The notes beneath the pieces are model-generated. The model saw only the letters and a program-made list of their open reading frames with translations. It was not told where the DNA came from and made no database searches. Source: Bacillota bacterium (GTDB lineage Bacteria; Bacillota; Clostridia; Tissierellales; Sedimentibacteraceae). Taken from it: a stretch of 23,028 nucleotides of DNA. Positions within the stretch are counted from its first letter, which is position 1. Each line of letters opens with the position of its first letter. Shown in pieces: positions 16,258 through 23,028 of the stretch. Position numbers and translations under genes: made by a program. The stretch is taken from contig JAFACY010000206.1 in the NCBI GenBank assembly GCA_023425285.1, positions 1-23,028 on the forward strand, written 5' to 3'.

Positions 16258-16300
16258 TGGGTTTTGAGTAAAATATGTCGGCCTATAATTTCCAGCTCTA

Positions 16301-16726
16301 TTAATTATTTGTCAAAGCTTCCAATGCGAACTTGTATCCTAAGAACCCGAAACCGGATATTTGTCCCATGCATGCCGGTGCAATGACTGATTTATGTCTG
16401 AACTCTTCACGGGCATAGACATTGGAAATATGAACCTCAACAGTCCGTATATCAACTGATTTTATGGCATCAAATATGGCAATGCTGTAGTGAGTGTACG
16501 CTCCGGGATTGATAACTATACCGTCAGTATTTCCGTATGCAGCCTGAATTTTATTTATTATTTCACCTTCAATATTGCTTTGAAACAACTCGGCCTCCAC
16601 GCCCAAGGCTGCTGCTTCTTTATCAATAAATTTACATAGACCTTCATAGTCACCGCTTCCGTAAATTTTTTTTTCTCTTATACCTAAAAAATTTAAATTC
16701 GGTCCGTTAATTACAAGTATTTTCAT
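16301..16726 (-). CDS. aroQ: Type II 3-dehydroquinate dehydratase
   Basis: 141 residues from ATG 16726, which has GGAGG five bases upstream. An in-frame ATG at 16738 overlaps the aroE stop but lies before the ribosome site. The enzyme dehydrates 3-dehydroquinate to 3-dehydroshikimate. The type II signature INGPNLNFLGIRE (residues 6-18, with Arg17) is followed by catalytic Tyr22 in KIYG, the substrate loop INPGAYTHYS and the catalytic His in EVHISN, then the C-terminal GFGFLGYKFALEAL. Normal length for the dodecameric family. It is the last gene of the aro operon. Confidence 0.95.
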   Translation of the reverse strand: MKILVINGPNLNFLGIREKKIYGSGDYEGLCKFIDKEAAALGVEAELFQSNIEGEIINKIQAAYGNTDGIVINPGAYTHYSIAIFDAIKSVDIRTVEVHISNVYAREEFRHKSVIAPACMGQISGFGFLGYKFALEALTNN

Positions 16727-16737
16727 ATGTTCCTCCA

Positions 16738-17553
16738 TTATAGGAATTCATTCCTTAAAAAATTCAGAATGTCTGCTGTTACAGCCTCGGGTATCTCTGT
16801 TTCATTCCATATTTCCTGTGATTTTACCGCCTGAGCAATGAGCATATATAATCCGCTCACACTTTTAAGCCCCGCTTCTCTTGCCTGCTTTGTAAACAAT
16901 GTATCCGTAGGATTGTATATCAAGTCCACAGCCTGAGTAAAGCCTGAAAAATGTTTTTTATCAAATGGTGTAGCTTCCGTATTTGGATACATGCCCACAG
17001 GTGTAGTATTGATTACCGTCGAACAAGTACGTATTATATCGTCGTCATAGCACGCTGTTTCGTCTTCGGGAAATTTTATTTTTGCGGCAGCTGTATCTCT
17101 CGTTAAAAATATAATGTTTTTTGCTCCCGCATCCGTCAGATATTGGCGAACTGCCTTTGAAGCACCTCCGGTGCCTAATATCACCACGTTTTCGTCCTTA
17201 ATTTTTATACCTGCATTTTCAAGCATCATTCCGAATCCGTAATAATCTGTGTTATATCCGGCTGCCAACCCGTCCTTGTCTATGTAAACCACATTGACGG
17301 CACCTATTTTTTCAGCCTCCGGACTTAAATAATCCAGATATTTAATAACCTCAGTTTTGTACGGTATGGTGACATTGATTCCGGTATAGCCCAACGCCTT
17401 TAATCCGGGCACAACATCCTTTAAATTTTCTCTTTTAACCTGAAAGACGCCGTAATGTCCGTCGATATTTATTTCCTCCATAATTTTTTTATTGATTACG
17501 GGAGAATATGTATGACCTAATTTTTCGCCTATTAATCCAAATAATTTTTCCAT
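16738..17553 (-). CDS. aroE: Shikimate dehydrogenase
   Basis: 271 residues from ATG 17553, with GGTGG ten bases upstream. A longer frame to 17607 overlaps aroC and adds 18 residues not seen in the family, whose members begin near the FGLIGEKLGHTYSP shikimate-binding motif. It reduces 3-dehydroshikimate to shikimate with NADPH. Other features: the catalytic lysine in NVTIPYK, the GTGGASKAV dinucleotide loop and the C-terminal QAVKSQEIW segment. Downstream, its TAA stop overlaps an unused ATG of the aroQ frame (TAATG). Intact. Confidence 0.94.
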   Translation of the reverse strand: MEKLFGLIGEKLGHTYSPVINKKIMEEINIDGHYGVFQVKRENLKDVVPGLKALGYTGINVTIPYKTEVIKYLDYLSPEAEKIGAVNVVYIDKDGLAAGYNTDYYGFGMMLENAGIKIKDENVVILGTGGASKAVRQYLTDAGAKNIIFLTRDTAAAKIKFPEDETACYDDDIIRTCSTVINTTPVGMYPNTEATPFDKKHFSGFTQAVDLIYNPTDTLFTKQAREAGLKSVSGLYMLIAQAVKSQEIWNETEIPEAVTADILNFLRNEFL

Positions 17554-17572
17554 TTTTGATTTTCCACCATGT

Positions 17573-18667
17573 TTAAATTTTTCCGTCTTTTTCAAGTATG
17601 AGATCAAGCATCACCAATGCTGATGCTCCTTCAATCACGGGAAGGGCTCTTGGAACTATGCAGGGATCATGACGTCCCTTGATTTCAAGTAAGGAGTTTC
17701 CCATCAAAGCTGCGTTTACCGTATGCTGAGGAAGCGATATGGATGGTGTTGGCTTTATGGCTGTTCTGAACAAGACAGGCATACCGTTTGTTATACCGCC
17801 CAATATACCGCCGTTGTTATTTGTCCTTGCAGATATTTTACCGTCATCCATGAAATATGAATCATTTGCCGAGGAACCGGGCATTTTCGCAATATTAAAG
17901 CCTGCTCCGAATTCAATGCCCTTTACTGCGGGGATTGAAAAAATCATCTGAGATAATTTAGATTCAACGGAGTCAAAAAACGGTTCTCCGTAGCCTGCCG
18001 GTATGTTGGTTATAATTGTTTCCACAGTTCCGCCCACAGAATCTCCGTCTTCTTTCGCCTTCAGAATTTCTGCCTTCATAAGTTTTCCTGCTTCTTCGGA
18101 CAGCACGGGAAATTCCATGTCTTTTAAATAATTAAAATGGGCAGCTTCATAGTTTTTAAGTTCAATTCCTTCGCCTTCAACATTGTAAATACTCTTTATG
18201 TGACTTGCCACAAATATATTTCTGTATCTCTCCAATATATTCATTGCCAATGCTCCGGCAAACAAAAGAGGTGCCGTTATTCTGCCGGAGAAGCGTCCTC
18301 CTCCGCGGTAATCGTTAAAGCCTTCATATTTTACGAACGATGGGTAATCACTGTGTCCGGGACGCATGATGTCTTTTAATTGACTGTAATCCTTTGACTG
18401 CTTATCCTCGTTGTATATGACGGCACAAAGTGGCGCTCCCGTCGTATAGCCGTTAAAAACACCGCTTAATATTTTTACAGAATCACTTTCCTTCCGCTTT
18501 GTAGCAAGCTCACTTTTTCCGGGAGCACGGCGTGCCATTTGTTTTTCGATATAGTCCATATCGATTTTAATTCCGGTTGGAATGTTGTCTATCACAACAC
18601 CTATTCCTTCTCCGTGAGATTCGCCGAATATGCTCAGCTTAAGCTTATTTCCCCACATGGAGCTCAT
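17573..18667 (-). CDS. aroC: Chorismate synthase
   Basis: 364 residues. It converts 5-enolpyruvylshikimate 3-phosphate to chorismate using reduced FMN. Family signatures are all present: GESHGEGIGVVIDNIPTG at the N-terminus, RGGGRFSGRITA near the middle of the first half and RHDPCIVPRALPVIEG near the C-terminus. ATG 18667 is favoured over ATG 18658 because GGAGG (18676-18680) is eight bases from the former. The start overlaps the end of aroA by 23 bases, typical of translational coupling. No flavin-reductase extension, so it is the monofunctional type. Confidence 0.96.
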   Translation of the reverse strand: MSSMWGNKLKLSIFGESHGEGIGVVIDNIPTGIKIDMDYIEKQMARRAPGKSELATKRKESDSVKILSGVFNGYTTGAPLCAVIYNEDKQSKDYSQLKDIMRPGHSDYPSFVKYEGFNDYRGGGRFSGRITAPLLFAGALAMNILERYRNIFVASHIKSIYNVEGEGIELKNYEAAHFNYLKDMEFPVLSEEAGKLMKAEILKAKEDGDSVGGTVETIITNIPAGYGEPFFDSVESKLSQMIFSIPAVKGIEFGAGFNIAKMPGSSANDSYFMDDGKISARTNNNGGILGGITNGMPVLFRTAIKPTPSISLPQHTVNAALMGNSLLEIKGRHDPCIVPRALPVIEGASALVMLDLILEKDGKI

Positions 18668-19910
18668 TGGTTATACCTCCCAAGGATTTATAGTCATTCC
18701 AGAAAGCAGGATATGATTTTTTTACAGCCTGATAATCCTCCAGAACAATTTCTTTCTCACATCTTGTAGCGGCAATGGCAAGAGACATGGCTATGCGGTG
18801 ATCGTTCCAGCTGCTTACTTCCGCATTACCCTTCAGAGACTCCCTGCCCCTTATGAGCAAGCCGTCACTTAATTCCTCCACATCTGCTCCGATTTTGTTC
18901 ATTTCTGTTGAAATCGCCTTAAGTCTGTCTGATTCCTTTATGCGCAGGCGCTCTGCGTTTATAATCCGTGTAGTCCTTCCGTCCTGAAGAGATGCCAGCA
19001 CCGTAAGTATGGGAACCAGATCCGGTATCTGGGATGCATCTATTATGATTTCACTGCCTTCTTCGCATTTATATCTGTCGATAATATCAAGGATTTCCTT
19101 ATCTCCCTGCAAAGAGCCTTCATTTAAGCCCATACACTCCACATCATTTCCCAAAGCTTTTGCCACAAGGTAAAATGCTGCCTGAGAATAATCGGTTTCA
19201 ACAGTATAGGAGTTTGACATAAATTTGCTGTCTGCAGGAACCATGTATTTCATATGATTTATATTATTGATGTTTACACCGAACTTACTTAGCATTTCCA
19301 AGGTCAGATCCACGTATGCCGCAGATTCCATGTGGTCGGTGATTGTAATCACCGATTCCTCATCGATGAGAGGAAGTGAAAAAAGTAATCCCGATATGAA
19401 CTGAGAGCTTATTTTACCCGACATCCCGTAGCTGCCGCCTGTCAGTCTTCCGCTTACGGTGAGAGGCAGTCTTCCTCCGTCATTTTTGTACTCAATTCCT
19501 TTTTCATCAAATATTTCATAAAAAACATCCAGGGGTCTTTCGGCTAATTTCCCCCTGCCTGTAAATGTGCTGCTGCCTGAAAGCATCAGGGCTATGGGAA
19601 TTAAAAACCTGAGAGTGGAGCCTGATTCCTTGCAGTCAATTCCGGCATGCTTTACATTACCCTTGCTTCCCTTTATATGAAGGCAATATGTCTTGTTTTC
19701 ATTTTCAGTTATTTTTATTTCTGCCCCAAGTCTCTTCATACCATCTATGGTAGCATTCATATCATCCGATAATATTACATTGTCGATTATGCTTTCTCCA
19801 TCGTCGCTGCACAAAGAGGCGCATATGATGGCGCGATGACTCAGACTTTTTGACGGTGGTGGTGTTATTGTTCCTTTTAATCCTGATGGCTTAATTATAA
19901 TCTTATTCAT
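18645..19910 (-). CDS. aroA: 5-enolpyruvylshikimate-3-phosphate synthase
   Basis: 421 residues. It transfers enolpyruvate from PEP to shikimate 3-phosphate. The N-terminal PPPSKSLSHRA carries Lys21 and Arg26 of the substrate site, CKESGSTLRFL is the family motif and GRGKLAERP follows; the C-terminal half has RIKESDRL and SWNDHRIAMSLA. TAGGAGG sits directly before ATG 19910 and overlaps the aroB stop. The variant residues around the PEP site would be needed to place it among glyphosate-sensitive or tolerant classes, which I do not attempt. Intact. Confidence 0.96.
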   Translation of the reverse strand: MNKIIIKPSGLKGTITPPPSKSLSHRAIICASLCSDDGESIIDNVILSDDMNATIDGMKRLGAEIKITENENKTYCLHIKGSKGNVKHAGIDCKESGSTLRFLIPIALMLSGSSTFTGRGKLAERPLDVFYEIFDEKGIEYKNDGGRLPLTVSGRLTGGSYGMSGKISSQFISGLLFSLPLIDEESVITITDHMESAAYVDLTLEMLSKFGVNINNINHMKYMVPADSKFMSNSYTVETDYSQAAFYLVAKALGNDVECMGLNEGSLQGDKEILDIIDRYKCEEGSEIIIDASQIPDLVPILTVLASLQDGRTTRIINAERLRIKESDRLKAISTEMNKIGADVEELSDGLLIRGRESLKGNAEVSSWNDHRIAMSLAIAATRCEKEIVLEDYQAVKKSYPAFWNDYKSLGGITNELHVGK

Positions 19911-19917
19911 AATCCTC

Positions 19918-20976
19918 CTAAAAAAATTTATTTAGATTTTCTGCGGGGACATTTTCAATAAATCCATATCCGATTCTTTTTAAAAGTATTAAATTCATTT
20001 TTCCCGAAATGTTTTTTTTGTCCAATAAGATTGTATCCCTGACTTCGTCCATATTCAGTTCGGGTATATTGTATTCAATATTGAAATTAACAAGGATTTT
20101 CTTTATTTCATCTGCCGTTCCCGGCTCCGTATATCCTGACGCTTCACTTTTCAAGGTTATATAGTACATTCCCATTGCCACGGCTTCGCCGTGTGCATAT
20201 CTGTAATCGAAGCATTTCTCTATGGCATGACCCATCGTATGCCCAAAGTTAAGCAGCATCCGTTCACCCTTGTCATGCTCATCCATTTCAACAACCTGAC
20301 GCTTAATATTGCAGCATGTATAAATTATATTTTCTATGTTGTCAAACAACTGCTCTCTCGTACCGATGGTCAACAGCTCTCTGAAAAAGCCTTCATCCCT
20401 GATACACGCATATTTGATGACCTCTCCAAGTCCGTCACGTATGAGCTTATCATCAAGGGTATGCAGAACCTCGGGATCAATCAGCACCTTTTTGGGCTGA
20501 TAAAAGCTTCCTATCAGATTTTTTCCCTGTTCTATGTTGACTGCAACCTTTCCGCCTATGCTTGAATCAATCTGAGCAAGCAAGGTTGTGGGAACCTGTA
20601 CGTAGTCAACACCTCTTAAGTATGTAGATGCCGCAAAGCCTGCCAAATCACCCACAACACCTCCTCCCAGTGCTATCACAAGATCGCTCCTGGTAAGATT
20701 GAAGTCTATGAACTGCTGATATACACTTTTCAGCACCTCCATTGACTTGCTGGTTTCCCCTGGCTTCACAACGATAAACTGAACTGTATAGCCTGATTTC
20801 TCCAGGCTCTCCCTTACACAAGTTCCGTAAAGAGCAAGTACATTTTCATCCGTAACCACAGAAATTTTCTTGTTTGTATAGATATCCCCTATTTCATTTC
20901 CTATGTTTTTAATAAGTGATTTTTGTATTATGATGCTGTACCTGTTTGTACCCAGGTCTACATTTAAATTCCTCAT
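19918..20976 (-). CDS. aroB: 3-dehydroquinate synthase
   Basis: 352 residues. It cyclises DAHP to 3-dehydroquinate with NAD+ and a divalent metal. The NAD-binding ALGGGVVGDLAGF, the substrate region RGVDYVQVPTTLLAQ with DSSIGGKVAVN, and the metal-binding histidines in NFGHTMGHAIE are all present, at the usual length. Its ATG overlaps the tyrA stop as ATGA, so it is translationally coupled; its own ribosome site is weak. Confidence 0.96.
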   Translation of the reverse strand: MRNLNVDLGTNRYSIIIQKSLIKNIGNEIGDIYTNKKISVVTDENVLALYGTCVRESLEKSGYTVQFIVVKPGETSKSMEVLKSVYQQFIDFNLTRSDLVIALGGGVVGDLAGFAASTYLRGVDYVQVPTTLLAQIDSSIGGKVAVNIEQGKNLIGSFYQPKKVLIDPEVLHTLDDKLIRDGLGEVIKYACIRDEGFFRELLTIGTREQLFDNIENIIYTCCNIKRQVVEMDEHDKGERMLLNFGHTMGHAIEKCFDYRYAHGEAVAMGMYYITLKSEASGYTEPGTADEIKKILVNFNIEYNIPELNMDEVRDTILLDKKNISGKMNLILLKRIGYGFIENVPAENLNKFF

Positions 20977-21839
20977 TTATTCATCTCTTTTCTTCGAAGG
21001 CTGCTGTCTTTCATCATTGATTTAAGACCATCTACATCGTTCATTCTTAGAGTATCACAAATTTTATTCATATCCAATATAAAATTGTCAAGTTCATCCA
21101 ATATATTTGATTTATTTTCATAGATTAACTCACACCACAGATCCGAATTTATATCCGCCACTCTGGTAACGTCTCTGAAGCTTCCGCCGATGCAGCCCAA
21201 ATCCGACTCGACATTCCGGTTGTTCATGAGTGCACAGGCAATTATGTGCGGGAGCTGGCTTGTAAATGCAATCCTTTTATCATGACTTTCCGGCGTCATC
21301 AGCACAACCTTTTTAAAGCCCACAGTCTTCATCAATTCTGATAAAATTTCTATGGAGCGTCCGGAACTATTTTCATCCGGAGTCAGAATATACTCTGCGT
21401 TGTCAAAAATATTTTCATGAGAAAATTCATATCCCCGGTTTTCCTTGCCAGCCATGGGGTGTCCCCCAACAAATTCAACATCATCTCTCATAACGGACTG
21501 TATTTCCTTAACAATGCTGCTCTTTATCCCCGACGTATCCGTTACTATGGAACCCGCTTTGAACCTGTCTGTATTGCTTTTTATTATTTCAACAGTCTTG
21601 CCCGGATAAGTGCAGAATATTATTATATCTGATTCTGACAAAGGGATTTCAGGCTCTGTATAGTATTCATCTATAATGCCCTCATCCTTTGCCAGCTTCA
21701 ATACATTTTCATCCACATCCACTGCCCACAGTCTCCCAATGTTTGTTTTCTTCCTTATTGCCTTAGCCAGCGATCCCCCGATAAGACCCAGTCCGACTAT
21801 GGTTAAATTCAGTAACGAAAAATCCGATTTGCTGTCCAT
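20973..21839 (-). CDS. tyrA: Prephenate dehydrogenase
   Basis: 288 residues. It oxidatively decarboxylates prephenate to 4-hydroxyphenylpyruvate for tyrosine synthesis. The N-terminal Rossmann motif VGLGLIGGSLAKAI is followed by a TyrA-type catalytic region with GGHPMAGKE and SQLPHIIA. An acidic residue (VDVDEN) after the second beta strand favours NAD+ over NADP+. There is no C-terminal ACT domain, so tyrosine feedback through ACT is not expected; DAHP synthase upstream may be the controlled step. The start overlaps the aroF stop as TGATG. Confidence 0.94.
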   Translation of the reverse strand: MDSKSDFSLLNLTIVGLGLIGGSLAKAIRKKTNIGRLWAVDVDENVLKLAKDEGIIDEYYTEPEIPLSESDIIIFCTYPGKTVEIIKSNTDRFKAGSIVTDTSGIKSSIVKEIQSVMRDDVEFVGGHPMAGKENRGYEFSHENIFDNAEYILTPDENSSGRSIEILSELMKTVGFKKVVLMTPESHDKRIAFTSQLPHIIACALMNNRNVESDLGCIGGSFRDVTRVADINSDLWCELIYENKSNILDELDNFILDMNKICDTLRMNDVDGLKSMMKDSSLRRKEMNK

Positions 21840-22852
21840 CAGATTTCTCTGTCTTCCATATCTGCCAGAAGCTTTAATTTTTTCATAAGCTTGTCGAATT
21901 TATCGGGTTTTATGGATTGATTGCCGTCACAAAGTGCATTTTCAGGGTCATTGTGAACCTCTATGATAAGTCCGTCCGCTCCAACTGCAACCGCCGCCTT
22001 CGCAAGAGGCTCCACCATCCACCATAAGCCTGCTGCGTGACTTGGATCAACTATTACAGGTAAGTGACTCAGTTTTTTTATTGCCGGTATAGCGCTTAAA
22101 TCCAATGTATTTCTTGTGTATCTCTCAAAGGTTCTTATACCTCTTTCACACAATATTACATTCTCATTACCCCTTGCCATGATATATTCGGCAGACATAA
22201 GCAGCTCTTCAATTGTGGCAGAAAGACCTCTCTTTAATAATATAGGCTTATCAGTTTCACCCAGCTGCTTCAGAAGCTCGAAATTCTGCATATTTCTCGC
22301 TCCGACCTGTATAATATCCACATCCTCAACAAAATCATCAATGTATTCCGTGGACATTATTTCCGTAACAATGGGAAGACCGGTTTCTGCCTTTGCATAT
22401 TTCAGCAGTTCAAGACCTTCCTTTTTCAGTCCCTGAAAGCTGTAGGGTGATGTCCTCGGTTTAAAAGCTCCGCCTCTTAAAAATCCCGCTCCGGATTGCT
22501 TCACGGATTTTGCTATTGTCAGAATCTGCTCCGGACTTTCAACAGAGCATGGACCCGCCATTATTGCCAGCTTTTTACCGCCAATGGTCATATTTCCCAC
22601 CTTTACTTCCGTATTTTCGGGATGGAACATTTTATTTGCTTTTTTATAAGGCTCCTGTACTCTGATAACCTTATCGATTATTTCGCTTGTTTCAAAAACA
22701 TCGGATTCAATATTGCCTGTATCCCCGACAACTCCCATGATGTGATAGTTCACGCCTCTTGATTCATGAACCTGACAATTCATACTTTGAATTTTTTCTT
22801 TCAGTGAATTTATTTCACCTTCGCTTGCCTTATTGCTTATTACCAAAATCAT
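21839..22852 (-). CDS. aroF: DAHP synthase, AroA-I-beta type with N-terminal regulatory domain
   Basis: 337 residues. It condenses PEP and erythrose 4-phosphate to DAHP, the entry step of the aromatic pathway. Residues 1-70 form a ferredoxin-like domain (MILVISNKASEGEINSLKEK..., in part) as in the Thermotoga enzyme, where it mediates inhibition by Tyr/Phe. The catalytic barrel has MAGPCSVES, RGGAFKPRTSPYSFQG, ILLKRGLS and VDPSHAAG. GGAGG lies eight bases before ATG 22852. It is the first gene of the visible aro operon. No promoter is recognisable in the 51 bases between it and the intron end, so transcription must come through or from within the intron. Confidence 0.95.
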   Translation of the reverse strand: MILVISNKASEGEINSLKEKIQSMNCQVHESRGVNYHIMGVVGDTGNIESDVFETSEIIDKVIRVQEPYKKANKMFHPENTEVKVGNMTIGGKKLAIMAGPCSVESPEQILTIAKSVKQSGAGFLRGGAFKPRTSPYSFQGLKKEGLELLKYAKAETGLPIVTEIMSTEYIDDFVEDVDIIQVGARNMQNFELLKQLGETDKPILLKRGLSATIEELLMSAEYIMARGNENVILCERGIRTFERYTRNTLDLSAIPAIKKLSHLPVIVDPSHAAGLWWMVEPLAKAAVAVGADGLIIEVHNDPENALCDGNQSIKPDKFDKLMKKLKLLADMEDREI

Positions 22853-22903
22853 TTTACTTTCCTCCGTCTTTGTAGTTTTTAGTTTGCAGGGTAATAATAT
22901 TAA

Positions 22904-23028
22904 ATCGAGTAGGAGATAATTAATTAATTTAATTATCGTCCTCTCACACCACCGTACGTACCGTTCGGTATACGGCGGTTCAATAGAATTAACATTTTAA
23001 TGTGTATATTTTAAACAAAGACACTAAT
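22904..23028 (-). mobile_element. Group II intron, 3' end (domains V and VI), rest beyond right edge
   Basis: On the minus strand, domain V spans about 22981-22946: 5' arm GAACCGCCGTATACC, loop GAAC, and a 3' arm containing GGTACGTACGG with the canonical two-base CG bulge (22957-22958). Domain VI follows: GAGAGGA (22945-22939) pairs with TCCT-A-CTC (22914-22907), leaving A22910 bulged as the branch point. Above it is a perfect 9-bp stem (GATAATTAA / TTAATTATC). After the branch A the intron would end CTCGAT at 22904, obeying the terminal AY rule and matching the spacing in Ll.LtrB. The 47 bases before domain V would be late domain IV or linker; no reverse-transcriptase reading frame is visible. 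The subclass is undecided. Confidence 0.83.

Noticed and set aside
17553..17607. Longer N-terminus for aroE starting at 17607
   Set aside because: The extra 18 residues overlap aroC, have no family counterpart, and a ribosome site supports ATG 17553.

Overview
The window is AT-rich DNA of a low-GC, anaerobic, amino-acid-fermenting Firmicute (Clostridia/Tissierellia type; genus not determinable from sequence alone). The main evidence is a nearly complete oxidative ornithine degradation operon, a pathway characteristic of Stickland-type fermenters such as Acetoanaerobium (Clostridium) sticklandii. Gene sequence families, start sites and AT-rich intergenic regions also fit Clostridia.

Left third (1-8138, all minus strand): read in transcription order, a sigma-54 activator of RocR type (8138-6747) is followed by ord (6460), ortA (5243), ortB (4945), oraS (3408), oraE (3045) and a MutL/GlmL-type mutase reactivase cut by the left edge (853-1). 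Together these convert D-ornithine to 2,4-diaminopentanoate, then 2-amino-4-oxopentanoate, then alanine and acetyl-CoA. The gap between activator and ord holds a consensus sigma-54 promoter (6549-6564). About 185 bp upstream are two identical 14-bp palindromes with centres 21 bp apart, which are the obvious enhancer for the activator. Two structured non-coding inserts lie inside the operon, between ord and ortA and between ortB and oraS.

Middle (8225-15394): a PII-like small protein and a CPA2-type cation/proton antiporter form a two-gene minus-strand operon with a strong promoter. The divergent plus-strand genes are tag (3-methyladenine DNA glycosylase), a methyl-accepting chemotaxis protein and an EAL-CBS-GGDEF cyclic-di-GMP protein. 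A convergent minus-strand pair follows: an EamA/DMT transporter and, upstream of it, a short gene at 15038-15394. That gene has an in-frame TGA exactly where the first Cys of a CxxC redox motif belongs, followed by a SECIS-like hairpin. I read it as a selenocysteine-containing ArsC/Spx-like protein, and it is the most notable item in the window.

Right third (15468-23028, minus strand): an SH3b-NlpC/P60 cell-wall hydrolase with its own promoter and terminator, then the chorismate/tyrosine operon in transcription order aroF-tyrA-aroB-aroA-aroC-aroE-aroQ with overlapping or tightly spaced genes. No shikimate kinase is present in the block. Immediately upstream of aroF the window ends in the 3' end (domains V and VI) of a group II intron on the same strand, so the intron sits in the leader of the aromatic operon.

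No tRNA, rRNA or CRISPR was recognised. No gene-free stretch exceeds 300 bases; the longest (6461-6746) is the sigma-54 regulatory region.
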